A model generated the notes under the pieces. The model made no database searches and was not told where the DNA came from. It saw nothing but the letters and a program-made list of their open reading frames with translations. A stretch of DNA of 64,000 nt from Paracoccus alkenifer (GTDB lineage: Bacteria > Pseudomonadota > Alphaproteobacteria > Rhodobacterales > Rhodobacteraceae): positions 744,001 to 808,000 of the forward strand of contig NZ_FNXG01000001.1 in assembly GCF_900108405.1 (NCBI RefSeq), in the 5' to 3' direction. The position numbers were made by a program, and so were the translations under genes. The first letter of the stretch is position 1. The number at the start of each line of letters is the position of its first letter. Shown piece by piece: positions 35,195 to 45,237 of this stretch.

Positions 35195-36315
35195 TCCTGC
35201 AACGCTATGTCGCGCGGCGCTTCCTGCGCCAGTTCCTGCTGGTCACGGCGGTGTTTGTCGCGATCCTGTTCCTGATCGACATCATCGAGCAGATCCGCCG
35301 TTTCGGCGGCAATACCGACATCGGGCTGGCCGGGCTGGCCGGGCTGTCGGCCCTGAACATCACCGCCAGCGTCTATACGATTCTGCCGCTGATCACCCTG
35401 CTGGCGGGGATCGCGCTGTTTCTGGGGCTGTCGCGTTCGTCCGAGCTGGTGGCGATGCGGGCGGCGGGCCGGTCGGGGCTGCGGGTGCTGGCCGCTCCGG
35501 TGATTACCGCGATGCTGCTGGGGGCGGTGCTGGTCAGCATCATGAACCCGATGGTCGCTGCCACGACCAAGCGTTACGATCAGGCGGTGGTCTCGGCACG
35601 CGGCAATGCGGCGCAGGCGATCTCGCTGGGGCGGGGCGCGGTCTGGCTGCGGCAGGGCGTGGCGCCGGGCGCGGCGGGCACCGGCAACAAGGGCGGGCAG
35701 ATCGTGATCCGCGCGGGCCGCGCCAGCCCCGACGCCACCACGCTTTACGACGCCACCTTTATCGTGCTGGACGCGGTCGAGGGGCCGGTGCGGCGCATCG
35801 TGGCGCAATCGGCGCGGCTGGAATCAGGTTCCTGGGCGCTGGCGGGGGTCAAGGAATGGCCGCTGCGCAAGCCCAACCCGGAACTGGCGGCCGTGACGCT
35901 GCCCGGACTGACCCTGCCGACCGAGCTGACCGCCGACCGCATCCGCGACGGGTTTGGCGCCCCCGACGCGGTGGCGATCTGGCAACTGCCCGAATTCATC
36001 GCAGGGCTGGAAAGCGCCGGGTTCACCGCGCTGCGCCACCGGGTCTGGCTGATGATCGAGCTGGCCCGCCCGCTGCTGATGGGCGCCATGGTCATGGTCG
36101 CCGCCGTGTTCACCATGCGGCCGATGCGGGGGCGCAAGGCGGGGGTGTTGGTGCTCAGCGCCTTTATCACCGGGGTGGGGCTGTTCTTTCTGCGCAACCT
36201 GACGCAGGTGTTGGGCGAAACGGGCGAGATCCCGCCGCTGTTCGCCGCTTTTGTGCCGCCGCTGGTCGCGGCGATGCTGGCGCTGGCCGCCCTGCTGGGG
36301 CTGGAGGACGGATGA
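35191..36315 (+). CDS. lptG: LPS export permease LptG
   Basis: The 374-aa protein starts with GTG at 35191 (VILQRYVARRFLRQFLLV) and has the same six-helix and jellyroll layout as LptF, with MAAVFTMRPMRGRKAGVLVL and GLFFLRNLTQVLGETGEIPP. It forms the LptB2FG transporter. The stop overlaps the lptD start by ATGA. Confidence 0.96.
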   Translation: MILQRYVARRFLRQFLLVTAVFVAILFLIDIIEQIRRFGGNTDIGLAGLAGLSALNITASVYTILPLITLLAGIALFLGLSRSSELVAMRAAGRSGLRVLAAPVITAMLLGAVLVSIMNPMVAATTKRYDQAVVSARGNAAQAISLGRGAVWLRQGVAPGAAGTGNKGGQIVIRAGRASPDATTLYDATFIVLDAVEGPVRRIVAQSARLESGSWALAGVKEWPLRKPNPELAAVTLPGLTLPTELTADRIRDGFGAPDAVAIWQLPEFIAGLESAGFTALRHRVWLMIELARPLLMGAMVMVAAVFTMRPMRGRKAGVLVLSAFITGVGLFFLRNLTQVLGETGEIPPLFAAFVPPLVAAMLALAALLGLEDG

Positions 36316-38720
36316 CCGCTGCTCACGTGCCCCGGCCCCGGCCCCTTCCCCTGCCCGGCAAGCCGCTGCCTTGCCCGAATCTGCCCGCCGCGGGGCGGCG
36401 CACCCTTGCCTGCGGGGCCGCGCTGCTGGCGCTGGCGGTGGCCGGGACGCCGGCCGTGGCGCAGACATTCGTGCCCGACGCCAGCGGCCGGCAGGGTGCG
36501 GCGCTGGCTCCGACCGCGACCACCGGCTATCCGGGAATGCTGGCCGACGGCACCAGCCTGCTGCGCCTGCCGGTGGTGATCGCGCCCGCCGTCCCGTCGT
36601 CGCGGGACGATGCAGCCGACGCCGACGCCGACAGCCCCGCCACGCTGCTGGCCGACCGGATCGAGCTGTCTGGCGACCGGGTGCTGACCGCCTCGGGCGG
36701 GGTCGTCGTCTGGCATCGCGGCGCGCGGCTGATCGCCGAGCGAGTGATCTATGACGGCGCGGCGGGCACCATGCGCATCGAGGGGCCGATCCACCTGTCC
36801 GAACCCGGCAAGACCGGCAGCGACGACGAGGCCGTGCTGATCGCCGATGCCGCGCAGCTGGACGAGGGGCTGCGCGACGGGCTGCTGAGCGGGGCGCGGC
36901 TGGTGCTGGCGCGCGAATTGCAGATGGCGGCGGCCGAGGTGCGGCGCAGCGGCAAGGGCCGGATGACCACACTCACGCATGTCGTGGCCTCGTCCTGCCA
37001 TGTCTGCGCGGAAAACCCGACTCCGCTATGGGAAATCCGCGCCCGCCGCATCATCCACGACGCCGACACCCGCCGCCTGCATTTCGAGCGCGCGCAGTTT
37101 CGCGCCTTTGGGCTGCCGCTGGTCACGCTGCCCCGGTTTGCCGCCCCCGACCCGACGGTGGACCGGATGACCGGGTTCCTTACACCCGTGCTGCGGACGA
37201 CCTCGCGGCTGGGGGTGGGGTTCAAGCTGCCCTATTTCATCACCCTGGGCGACAGCGCCGATGTCACGCTGACCCCCTATCTGTCCGCCAGCCGCACCAC
37301 CACGCTGGAGCTGCGCTATCGGCAGGCATTCACCAACGGCGCCCTGCAACTGGAAGGCGCGATCAGCCGCGACGATCTTGAGGACGGCACCCGCGGCTAT
37401 CTGTTCGGCGCCGCCCGCTTTCGCCTGCCGCGCGACTACTGGCTGGGGCTGCAACTGCAATCGGTCAGCGACCGGCCCTATCTGCTGGATTACGACGTCA
37501 CCGACGCCGACCGGCTATGGAGCGGCGTGACCGTCGACCGAGTGGCCAGCGACCGGCTGGTCGCCGCCCGCATCGGCCGCTATCAGACCTTTCGCGAGGG
37601 CGAGGACGACGCCACCTCGCCCTCGCTGGTCGCCGATGCGCTGTGGGAACGGCGTTTCCGCCCCGCCGGGCTGGGAGGCGAGGCCGGGCTGCAATTTTCC
37701 ATCCATGCGCACCGGCGCAGCTCAAACACCGATGGCGACGACGGGCGCGACATGATGCGCGGCTCGGCCCGGCTGGACTGGCAGCGGGTCGAGATCCTGC
37801 CCGGCGGCGTGGTGGGCAGCGTGCAGACCCGCATCGACGCCGATCTTTACCGCATCGGCGACGACAGCCGCTTTGATTCCTCGCAGACGCGGGTCACCCC
37901 GATCGCGGCGGTCGAGTTCCGCTGGCCCCTGATCGCACAGAACGCCGGCGTGACCCATACGTTGGAACCGGTGGCGCAATTCGTCTGGTCGCCCGACAGC
38001 TCGAACGACAACGCGGTGCCCAACGAGGATTCGATGCTGGTCGAGTTCGACGAGGGCAACCTGTTTTCCATCGACCGCCTGCCGGGCCGCGACGTGGTCG
38101 AGGGCGGATTTCGCGCCAATATCGGACTGGGCTGGACCCGGATCGACCCGGCCGGCTGGTCGCTGGGGCTGACGGCAGGGCGGGTGTTGCGGTCGCGCGA
38201 CGATCCGGCCTTTGATCAGGACGGGCAGATGCTGTCGGGTCGCCGCTCGGACTGGCTGCTGGCGGCAACCTATTCGGGGTCGAACGGGCTGGCGATGGTC
38301 AACCGGGCGCTGTTCGACGACGACCTGTCGCTGCAACGCAACGAATTGCGCATCGGCTGGCTGCGCAAGGGGCTGCAACTGTCGGCCGGCTATCTGTGGA
38401 TCGACGCCGCAACGGAACCCGGGCGCATCGACGACGTGTCGGAACTGACCGCCAGCACCGCCGTGCAACTGGCCCCCGGCTGGCGGCTGAACGCCGAAAC
38501 CCGCTATGATTTCGCGGCCGACCGCGCCCAAAAGGCCGAGCTGGGGCTGGAATACCGCAACGAATGCGTGACGGTGGATCTGTCGGTGTCGCGCCGGTTC
38601 ACCTCGTCCGACACGGTGCGGGCGGATACGGATGTGGGTCTGTCGGTGCGCCTGGGCGGTTTCGGCCGCCAGCAGAACAATGGCGCGGGAACTGTGGCGC
38701 GGCGCAGCTGTGTGCGCTAG
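36312..38720 (+). CDS. lptD: LPS assembly outer membrane protein LptD
   Basis: The 802-aa protein has an N-terminal signal (about 50 residues, ending VAGTPAVAQ), an LptA-like OstA jellyroll with SPATLLADRIELSGDRVLT and VVASSCHVCAENPTPLWEI, and a long C-terminal barrel of alternating residues ending SVRLGGFGRQQ. Cys residues in SSCHVC and near the C-terminus (RNEC, RRSC) could form the inter-domain disulfides. The N-terminal run of Pro and Arg before the signal is odd; a later start is possible. It follows lptF and lptG. Confidence 0.96.
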   Translation: MTAAHVPRPRPLPLPGKPLPCPNLPAAGRRTLACGAALLALAVAGTPAVAQTFVPDASGRQGAALAPTATTGYPGMLADGTSLLRLPVVIAPAVPSSRDDAADADADSPATLLADRIELSGDRVLTASGGVVVWHRGARLIAERVIYDGAAGTMRIEGPIHLSEPGKTGSDDEAVLIADAAQLDEGLRDGLLSGARLVLARELQMAAAEVRRSGKGRMTTLTHVVASSCHVCAENPTPLWEIRARRIIHDADTRRLHFERAQFRAFGLPLVTLPRFAAPDPTVDRMTGFLTPVLRTTSRLGVGFKLPYFITLGDSADVTLTPYLSASRTTTLELRYRQAFTNGALQLEGAISRDDLEDGTRGYLFGAARFRLPRDYWLGLQLQSVSDRPYLLDYDVTDADRLWSGVTVDRVASDRLVAARIGRYQTFREGEDDATSPSLVADALWERRFRPAGLGGEAGLQFSIHAHRRSSNTDGDDGRDMMRGSARLDWQRVEILPGGVVGSVQTRIDADLYRIGDDSRFDSSQTRVTPIAAVEFRWPLIAQNAGVTHTLEPVAQFVWSPDSSNDNAVPNEDSMLVEFDEGNLFSIDRLPGRDVVEGGFRANIGLGWTRIDPAGWSLGLTAGRVLRSRDDPAFDQDGQMLSGRRSDWLLAATYSGSNGLAMVNRALFDDDLSLQRNELRIGWLRKGLQLSAGYLWIDAATEPGRIDDVSELTASTAVQLAPGWRLNAETRYDFAADRAQKAELGLEYRNECVTVDLSVSRRFTSSDTVRADTDVGLSVRLGGFGRQQNNGAGTVARRSCVR

Positions 38721-38748
38721 ATTGGCGCCAACGATGAATGAGGCAGTG

Positions 38749-40098
38749 ATGCGGCGGATAGCTCAGGCGACGATGATGGCGGTGTTTCTGGGCACGGCGG
38801 CGCTGCCGGCGCTGGCCCAGCAGGGGCCGCTGGCCCCGGTCGCCTATGTCAACAACTCGGCCGTCACCCGCTATGAGGTGACGCAGCGTGTCCGCTTCAT
38901 GCAGATCCTGCGGGCGCCCGATGCCGACCCGGATTCGGCGTTGCAGGCGCTGATCGACGACCGGCTCAAGATGCAGGCGGCCGAGCTGATGGGCATCCGC
39001 GTGACCGACCAGGGGCTGGACTCGGGGCTGGCCGAATTCGCGGGCCGCGCCGGTCTGGACACCGCCGGCTTTACCGCCGCCTTGGCGGTCGAGGGCGTCG
39101 AGCGTCAGGCATGGCGCGATTTCGTCCGCGTCAGCGTGGCGTGGCGCGAAGTGGTGCGCCAGCGCCTCGTCCCCAATATCAGCGTCAGCGACCGCGAGAT
39201 CGAGCAAGAGCTGAAACAGGAAATCCAGACCCCCATCGTCACCCAGGTGCTGCTGTCGGAACTGGTGATCCCCGCCCCCCCGGGGCAAGAGGCGCAGGCC
39301 CAGGCCATCGCGCAGCGCCTGTCGGAAACCGTGCGCAGCGAAGCGCAGTTCGCCGCCGCCGCCCGCCAGTATTCCGCCGTGCCCACTGCGCCTGAGGGCG
39401 GGCGCCTGCCCTGGACCTCGATCGACAACCTCGCCCCCGGCCTGCGCGAGATCCTGCTGCGCGTCCCCGAAGATTCGATCAGCGCGCCGCTGAGCGTGCA
39501 GGGGGCGGTGGTGCTGTTCTATCTGCGCGACACCCGCGGACGGCTGCGCGCCGGCGCGGGCGATCAGACCGTGGAATATGTGGAACTGGCGCTGCCCTCG
39601 GCGGCCGAGGGCGCGCAGATCCTGTCGGTCGCCGACAGCTGCGATCAGGTCTATGTGCAGGCGAACCGCTTTGCCGGCGACGTGATCCAGCGCCACAGCC
39701 TGCCGCTGTCCGCGGTGGCCCTGGACGTGGCGCAGCGCCTCGCCTCGCTCGACGCGAACGAGGGCGCGGTGATCGACTACGGGCGCGGCGCGCGGCTGGT
39801 GATGCTGTGCAAGCGCACGCCGACGCTGATCGTCGAACCCGAGATGGCCACCACCCTGCCCGGCCTGCCCACGCCCGCGCGGCGCGAGGACATGCAGCCG
39901 CCGCCCTCGGCCGCCGATGCCCCCAGCGCCGAAAACGCCGCCAGCGACGCCGCTGCCGCCGCCGGGCTGTCGCGGGGCGAGCCGCCGCTGCGGTCGCGCG
40001 ACGAGGTGCGGGCCGCAATCTTCAACCGCAAGGTGAACGCCGCCGCCGAGGCCTATCTGGCCGAGCTGCGCGCCGACGCGCTGATGCGCCGCCCGTGA
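38749..40098 (+). CDS. surA: SurA-like periplasmic peptidyl-prolyl isomerase
   Basis: The 449-aa protein has a signal peptide ending ALPALAQQ, a SurA N-terminal segment (VAYVNNSAVTRYEVTQRVRF with LQALIDDRLKMQAAE), and a parvulin domain around TQVLLSELVIPAPPGQ to LPWTSIDNLAPGLREILL. The C-terminal tail is Ala/Pro-rich. It chaperones outer membrane proteins, including LptD, which is next door. GAGG precedes ATG 38749; ATG 38734 is an alternative without a site. The stop overlaps the pdxA GTG start. Confidence 0.92.
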   Translation: MRRIAQATMMAVFLGTAALPALAQQGPLAPVAYVNNSAVTRYEVTQRVRFMQILRAPDADPDSALQALIDDRLKMQAAELMGIRVTDQGLDSGLAEFAGRAGLDTAGFTAALAVEGVERQAWRDFVRVSVAWREVVRQRLVPNISVSDREIEQELKQEIQTPIVTQVLLSELVIPAPPGQEAQAQAIAQRLSETVRSEAQFAAAARQYSAVPTAPEGGRLPWTSIDNLAPGLREILLRVPEDSISAPLSVQGAVVLFYLRDTRGRLRAGAGDQTVEYVELALPSAAEGAQILSVADSCDQVYVQANRFAGDVIQRHSLPLSAVALDVAQRLASLDANEGAVIDYGRGARLVMLCKRTPTLIVEPEMATTLPGLPTPARREDMQPPPSAADAPSAENAASDAAAAAGLSRGEPPLRSRDEVRAAIFNRKVNAAAEAYLAELRADALMRRP

Positions 40099-41084
40099 GC
40101 GCAGCGCACCGGCCCCCCGCGCCGCTGATCCTGACCTGCGGCGAGCCCGCCGGCATCGGCCCGGAACTCGCGCCCAAGGCACTGGCGGCAGACGTGCCCT
40201 TTGTCTGGATGGGCGATCCGCGCCACCTGCCCGCCGGCACCCACTGGGCCGAGGTCAGCACCCCCGCCGACCCCGCCCCCGCGGGCGCGCTGCCGGTGCT
40301 GCGCCACGACTTTCCGGCCCCCAACACCCCCGGCCGCCCCGACCTCACCAATGCGCAGGCGGTAGCCGATGTGATCGCCCGCGCCGCCGCCATGGCGATG
40401 GCGGGTCAGGCAGGCGGTATCTGCACCCTGCCGATCAGCAAACAGGCGCTGAAACAGGGCGCGGGCTTTGCCTTTCCGGGCCATACCGAATATCTCGCCG
40501 ATCTGGCCGGCGGGGTGGATGTGGTGATGATGCTGGCCTCGACCAGCGTGACCCCGCCCTGCCGGGTGGTCCCGGCCACCATCCACATCCCGCTTGAGGA
40601 TGTGCCCCGGACCCTGACCCCGGCGCTGCTGGAACGCACCATCCGCATCACCCATGCCGGGCTGATCCGCGATTTTGGCATCCCCGCACCGCGGATCGCG
40701 GTGGCCGGCCTCAACCCCCACGCGGGCGAGGGCGGCACCATGGGCTGGCAGGAAACCGACTGGATCGCGCCGCTTTGCGAACGTCTGCGGGAACAGGGGC
40801 TGGCGGTCTCGGGCCCTCATCCCGCCGATACCATGTTCCACGCCCCCGCCCGCGCCCGCTGGGACGCGGCCATCGCCTGCTACCACGATCAGGGGCTGAT
40901 CCCGATCAAGACGCTGGACTTTGCCGGCGGCGTCAACGTCACGCTGGGCCTGCCCTTCGTGCGGACCTCGCCCGACCACGGCACCGCCTTCGACATCGCG
41001 GGCAGCGGCGCGGCGGACCCGTCCAGCACCATCGCGGCGCTGCGCATGGGCTGGGACATGGCGCGCAAAAGAGCCGCTGCATGA
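40095..41084 (+). CDS. pdxA: 4-hydroxythreonine-4-phosphate dehydrogenase
   Basis: The 329-aa enzyme of pyridoxal phosphate synthesis has [39 protein letters not shown] with metal-binding His, [18 protein letters not shown] and [19 protein letters not shown] 40095 overlaps the surA stop (GTGA). surA-pdxA-rsmA is a conserved proteobacterial order. Confidence 0.97.
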   Translation: MSAAHRPPAPLILTCGEPAGIGPELAPKALAADVPFVWMGDPRHLPAGTHWAEVSTPADPAPAGALPVLRHDFPAPNTPGRPDLTNAQAVADVIARAAAMAMAGQAGGICTLPISKQALKQGAGFAFPGHTEYLADLAGGVDVVMMLASTSVTPPCRVVPATIHIPLEDVPRTLTPALLERTIRITHAGLIRDFGIPAPRIAVAGLNPHAGEGGTMGWQETDWIAPLCERLREQGLAVSGPHPADTMFHAPARARWDAAIACYHDQGLIPIKTLDFAGGVNVTLGLPFVRTSPDHGTAFDIAGSGAADPSSTIAALRMGWDMARKRAAA

Positions 41085-41086
41085 AC

Positions 41087-41147
41087 TTTCTTCCTTGCAG
41101 AAATATCCCACGGGGGTCTGGGGGTGTGAAACCCCCAGCTGCGGGGG
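41087..41147 (-). repeat. intergenic repeat, copy 6
   Basis: On the minus strand: CTGGGGGTTTCACACCCCCAG hairpin region, then ACCCCCGTGGGATATTTCTG and CAAGGAAGAAAG. It fills the 64-bp space between pdxA and rsmA, whose start follows directly. Confidence 0.7.
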
Positions 41148-41148
41148 C

Positions 41149-42024
41149 ATGAGCGCGATCGACGGGCTGCCCCCCCTGCGTGAGGTGATCGCCCGCCACG
41201 ATCTGCGCGCCAAAAAGCAGCTGGGCCAGAATTTCCTGCTGGACCTGAACCTGACCGCCCGCATTGCGCGCGCCGCCGGCGACCTGACGCAATGCGACGT
41301 GATCGAGGTCGGACCCGGCCCCGGTGGGCTGACCCGCGGGCTGCTGGCCGAGGGCGCGCGCCATGTCCTCGCCATCGAAAAGGACGCCCGCGCCATCCCG
41401 GCATTGCAGGAAATCGCCGCCCATTACCCCGGCCGGCTGACCGTGATTCAGGGCGACGCGCTGCAAATCGACCCGCTGGCGCATGTGACGCCGCCGATCC
41501 GCATCGCCGCGAACCTGCCCTACAACATCGGGACGGAACTGCTGGTCGGCTGGCTGACGCCGCCGCAATGGCCGCCCTTCTGGCAGTCGCTGACGCTGAT
41601 GTTTCAAAAAGAGGTCGCCCAGCGCATCGTGGCCAGGCCGGGGGGCAAGGATTACGGGCGGCTTGCGATCCTCGCGCAGTGGCGCTGCGAGGCGCGGATC
41701 GTGCTGACCCTGCCGCCTCAGGCGTTCGTGCCTGCGCCCAAGGTCGAATCGGCGGTGGTGCATCTGACCGCCCTGCCCGAGCCGCGATTTCCCGCCGATG
41801 CGCGCGTGCTGGGGGAAATCACCCGCGCTGCCTTCAACCAGCGCCGCAAGATGCTGCGCGCCGCGCTGCGGGGGCTGCACCCACAGGTCGAATCGCTGCT
41901 TGAGGCGTCAGGCATCCTGCCCACGGCCCGCGCCGAAGAAATCGACCTGGAACGTTATTGCGCGCTGGCCCGCGCGCTGTCAGCTGCGCGGGCAACGGCT
42001 GCGGCCGGGGCGCGGCAGGAATGA
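41149..42024 (+). CDS. rsmA: 16S rRNA dimethyladenosine transferase RsmA
   Basis: The 291-aa methyltransferase has [18 protein letters not shown] at the N-terminus, the SAM loop [17 protein letters not shown] and the catalytic [14 protein letters not shown]. It dimethylates two adjacent adenines in helix 45 of 16S rRNA. ATG 41149 gives the family start ([13 protein letters not shown]); no ribosome binding site is obvious because the repeat abuts it. Confidence 0.97.
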   Translation: MSAIDGLPPLREVIARHDLRAKKQLGQNFLLDLNLTARIARAAGDLTQCDVIEVGPGPGGLTRGLLAEGARHVLAIEKDARAIPALQEIAAHYPGRLTVIQGDALQIDPLAHVTPPIRIAANLPYNIGTELLVGWLTPPQWPPFWQSLTLMFQKEVAQRIVARPGGKDYGRLAILAQWRCEARIVLTLPPQAFVPAPKVESAVVHLTALPEPRFPADARVLGEITRAAFNQRRKMLRAALRGLHPQVESLLEASGILPTARAEEIDLERYCALARALSAARATAAAGARQE

Positions 42025-42060
42025 CGGGGCGCGCGGTCACCCGCGCGCCGTGGCAAAAGC

Positions 42061-42951
42061 TCAATCCTCGGCTTTTGCGCCGGGGGCGGGTTTCGCCACC
42101 GCCTCGGCCTCGGCTTCGCCCTCGGCATCGCTGCGGCGACGGCGCGGGGCGGCGCGCTTGGGCGCTGCGGCGCTGCTGGCTGCCGCCCGCGGCTTGCGCG
42201 GACGCGGAGGCGCGGCTGCGGGTTTTTCCGCCGGCGCGGGGGCCTCGGCGGCCTCGGGGGCATCAGCCTCGGGGGCCGCATCGGCCGGCGCGTCGGTTTC
42301 CGGCGTAGGGATCCGGTCGGTATCGCCGGCCTGCGGACGAGCCTCGGGCAGCCCCTGCACGCCCCCTTGCACGCCGCCCTGCGCGACCGGGCGCACAAAG
42401 CGCGGCAGGTCTTCAAGCTCGGACGGCTCGGCCCCGTTCACCTGCGCCGCCTGTTCATTGTCATGGGCCGCAGGGCCGCCGTCGCGCGGGCGGTCGTCAC
42501 GCCGGTCGCTGCGGTTATCGCCGCGCTCTTGCCGGTCGCCCCGGTCATCGCGGCGATCGTCGCGCCGGGAATCAGGGCGGGAATCTGAGCGGTTGTCGGA
42601 ACGGCCGTCCGCGCGCGTGTCGCCACGACCATCGCCGCGGTCCTCGCGGGCATCGCCGCCATGGCCGCCCTGCGGACCGCCGAACTGGGCCTGCCGCTCG
42701 GCCTGCTCGCGCTGCGCCTCGCCCAGCAGGCGGGTGTAATGCTCGGCGTGTTGCAGAAAGCTCTGCTCGGCCACCCGGTCGTTGGACAGCTGCGCGTCGC
42801 GCGCCAAAGCCAGGTATTTCTCAATGATCTGCTGCGGGGTGCCGCGCACCTTGCCCTCGGGGCCCGAGCTGTCGAAAACGCGATTGATGACGTTGCCCAG
42901 CGACCGCGGATTGCGGGACTTGTTGCGCGAACGGGATTTGGAAGATCTCAT
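42061..42951 (-). CDS. DUF4167 protein with Arg/Asp-rich tail
   Basis: The 296-aa protein begins MRSSKSRSRNKSRNPRSLGN and RVFDSSGPEGKVRGTPQQI, the DUF4167 domain (about residues 1-90) common in alphaproteobacteria and annotated nowhere functionally. An RD-repeat region follows (about 100-170, RSDNRSDSRPDSRRDDRRDD), then an acidic Pro/Ala stretch and an Ala/Lys/Arg-rich end. The composition suggests nucleic acid or ribosome association. It is transcribed after prmC with a gap of about 270 bp. Confidence 0.85.
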   Translation of the reverse strand: MRSSKSRSRNKSRNPRSLGNVINRVFDSSGPEGKVRGTPQQIIEKYLALARDAQLSNDRVAEQSFLQHAEHYTRLLGEAQREQAERQAQFGGPQGGHGGDAREDRGDGRGDTRADGRSDNRSDSRPDSRRDDRRDDRGDRQERGDNRSDRRDDRPRDGGPAAHDNEQAAQVNGAEPSELEDLPRFVRPVAQGGVQGGVQGLPEARPQAGDTDRIPTPETDAPADAAPEADAPEAAEAPAPAEKPAAAPPRPRKPRAAASSAAAPKRAAPRRRRSDAEGEAEAEAVAKPAPGAKAED

Positions 42952-43219
42952 CGTGCCAATGTTCTGGTCCGGCGCTGCGCGCCTGGATGCGGTTGGGGTC
43001 ACCATCCTGCAAAGGAATGGGCCTGCAAAGGAAAGGGCCTGCAAATGGCAGGGGCCTGAAAACCGGCCCGGGATTTGGCGGAGCGTTCCTGCAGCAAGCT
43101 GTGCGGATGACCCGTGAGGGGCATCATGCCCACATCACGCGGCCTGCTAACCACGCCAGCCGGATCAAGGCAAGCAGAATCGAAAGAATTTTCGACATAA
43201 TCCGCAGGATGCGTGGCAA

Positions 43220-44053
43220 TCAGGGGCCAAACTGCCCCATTACCACGCGATCCCGGCCGTCCAGATCGGACCGCAGCGCGATTCGGCGAAACCCCGAGGC
43301 CGCCATCAGCCCGGTGACCGCCGCGCCCTGCGTGGGGCCGATTTCCACCGCCAGCCAGCCCTTGGGCAGCAGATGCGCGCCGGCACCTGCGACGATGGCG
43401 CGATAGGCGCCCAGCCCGTCGCCTTCGTCGGTCAGCGCCGCCCGCGGCTCCCATTCGCGGACCTCGGGCGACAGCGCCGCCATTTCGTCCAGCGCGATAT
43501 AGGGCGGGTTGGAGACGATCAGCCCGAACCGCCCCTGCACCCCCGAAAACCAGTCCGAGCGCCGGAAATCCGCGGTGATGCCAAGCGCCCGCGCGTTGTC
43601 CTGCGCGACATTCAGCGCGGCCTGCGACATGTCCACACCAAGGCCCCGCGCCCCCGGCCGCTCGGCCAGCAGCGACAGCAGGATTGCGCCGGTGCCGGTG
43701 CCCAGATCCAGCACCGAATCCCACGGCAGCTTCAACGCCGCCGCCACGAGGGTTTCGGTTTCCGGGCGCGGGTCCAGCGTGTCCGGGGTGACGCGAAAGC
43801 GGTGTTTCCAGAACTCGCGCCAGCCGAGGATCTGGCTGACCGGCTGGCGCGCGGCGCGCGACCCGATCGCCGCGGCAAAGGCCAGCTGCGCCTGCGCGGA
43901 CAGCGGCTGCGACAATTCGCCGCGCACGGAATGCCGCGGCACCCCCAGCGCGAATGACAGCAGCGCCAGCGCATCGCCCGCCGCATCCGGCACGCCCGCC
44001 GCGGCCAGTTGCCGCACCGCCTCGGCCAGCGCCTGGTGGCCGGTCTGGCTCAC
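43220..44053 (-). CDS. prmC: release factor glutamine methyltransferase PrmC
   Basis: The 277-aa SAM enzyme methylates the Gln of the GGQ motif in release factors. It has [31 protein letters not shown] and the catalytic [14 protein letters not shown]. It starts with GTG at 44053, overlapping the prfA stop (GTGA), so enzyme and substrate are coupled. Confidence 0.97.
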   Translation of the reverse strand: MSQTGHQALAEAVRQLAAAGVPDAAGDALALLSFALGVPRHSVRGELSQPLSAQAQLAFAAAIGSRAARQPVSQILGWREFWKHRFRVTPDTLDPRPETETLVAAALKLPWDSVLDLGTGTGAILLSLLAERPGARGLGVDMSQAALNVAQDNARALGITADFRRSDWFSGVQGRFGLIVSNPPYIALDEMAALSPEVREWEPRAALTDEGDGLGAYRAIVAGAGAHLLPKGWLAVEIGPTQGAAVTGLMAASGFRRIALRSDLDGRDRVVMGQFGP

Positions 44054-45105
44054 CCCTCGGCCTCGGCCAGCCGCGCGGCCTGATCGTGGGCGACCAGCGC
44101 GTCGATGATTTCGGACAGGTCGCCCTCGATCACCCGGTCCAGCGCATACAGCGTCAGGTTGATGCGGTGGTCCGTCACCCGGCCCTGCGGGAAATTATAG
44201 GTGCGGATGCGTTCGCTGCGGTCGCCCGACCCGACCTGCGACTTGCGGTCGGCGGCGCGTTCGGCGTCGGTGCGCTGGCGTTCCGCGTCGTAAAGCCGCG
44301 CACGCAGCACCGCCATGGCGTTGGCGCGGTTCTGGTGCTGCGATTTCTCGCTGCTGGTCACCACGATGCCGGTGGGCAGGTGGGTGATCCGCACCGCCGA
44401 ATCGGTGGTGTTCACATGCTGCCCGCCCGCGCCGGATGAGCGCATGGTGTCGATGCGGATATCGCTGGCGGGGATGTCGATATCGACCTCGGCCGCCTCG
44501 GGCAGCACGGCGACGGTGGCGGCGCTGGTATGGATGCGCCCGCCCGATTCGGTGTCGGGCACGCGCTGGACGCGGTGAACGCCCGATTCGTATTTCAGCC
44601 GCGCGAACACGCCCTCGCCCGCGATATGGGCCACGGCCTCCTTGACGCCGCCCAGTTCGGACTGCGCCAGTTCAAGCAGGCGGAAATCCCAGCCCTGCTG
44701 CTCGGCATGGCGCTGATACATGCGCAGCAGGTCGCCGGCGAACAGCGCGGCCTCGTCCCCGCCGGTGCCGGGGCGGATTTCCAGGATGGCGGGGCGGGCG
44801 TCGGCGGCGTCGCGGGGCAGCAGAGCCAGCCGCAGCGCCTGTTCCAGTTCGGGCAGGCGTGCGCGCAGTCGGGCGATCTCGTCCTCGGCCAGCTCGCGCA
44901 TGTCGGGGTCGGACAGCAGCGCCTGCGCCTCGGCCAGCCCGTCGTTTGCCGCGCGCCATTCGTTGATCTGGGCGACGACCGGGCCAAGTTCCGCATATTC
45001 GCGGCTGACACGGGCGATTTCATCGGCGGCCGGGCCGGCATTCAGCCGCGCCTCGAGATATTCGAAGCGGCTTGCGATCTGGGCCAGGCGGTCGGCGGGA
45101 AACAT
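44050..45105 (-). CDS. prfA: peptide chain release factor 1
   Basis: The 351-aa RF1 has the catalytic [20 protein letters not shown] (GGQ), [18 protein letters not shown] [19 protein letters not shown] and an N-terminal helical domain. It reads UAA and UAG. Upstream is the divergent ccpA. Confidence 0.97.
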   Translation of the reverse strand: MFPADRLAQIASRFEYLEARLNAGPAADEIARVSREYAELGPVVAQINEWRAANDGLAEAQALLSDPDMRELAEDEIARLRARLPELEQALRLALLPRDAADARPAILEIRPGTGGDEAALFAGDLLRMYQRHAEQQGWDFRLLELAQSELGGVKEAVAHIAGEGVFARLKYESGVHRVQRVPDTESGGRIHTSAATVAVLPEAAEVDIDIPASDIRIDTMRSSGAGGQHVNTTDSAVRITHLPTGIVVTSSEKSQHQNRANAMAVLRARLYDAERQRTDAERAADRKSQVGSGDRSERIRTYNFPQGRVTDHRINLTLYALDRVIEGDLSEIIDALVAHDQAARLAEAEG

Positions 45106-45151
45106 GAGCGGCAGTTAATCGCCCCATGACGCGGCGGCAAGCCCGGACAGT

Positions 45152-45165
45152 TTGATCCACATCAG
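45152..45165 (+). promoter_or_regulatory. FNR/FnrP box of the peroxidase promoter
   Basis: TTGATCCACATCAG matches TTGAT-N4-ATCAA with one mismatch. Its centre lies about 35 bp before a TACTAT hexamer (45190-45195), placing it near -41.5, the class II position of FNR activators. In Paracoccus denitrificans FnrP controls a cytochrome c peroxidase gene. Confidence 0.8.
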
Positions 45166-45189
45166 TGACAGGCGTCTTAAGGATTTGGA

Positions 45190-45195
45190 TACTAT
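45190..45195 (+). promoter_or_regulatory. probable -10 element of ccpA
   Basis: TACTAT in an AT-rich patch about 43 bp before the ccpA start and correctly spaced from the FNR box. No clear -35 hexamer is present, as expected for an activator-dependent promoter. Confidence 0.55.
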
Positions 45196-45237
45196 TGCCT
45201 GATAAGCGGTACCGACCCAATGCAAAGGGAAGCAAAC

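Noticed and set aside
35142..36311. 1192-codon frame running through lptG into lptD
   Set aside because: The portion before 36312 is out of frame with lptG and has no motif; the real lptD start overlaps the lptG stop.
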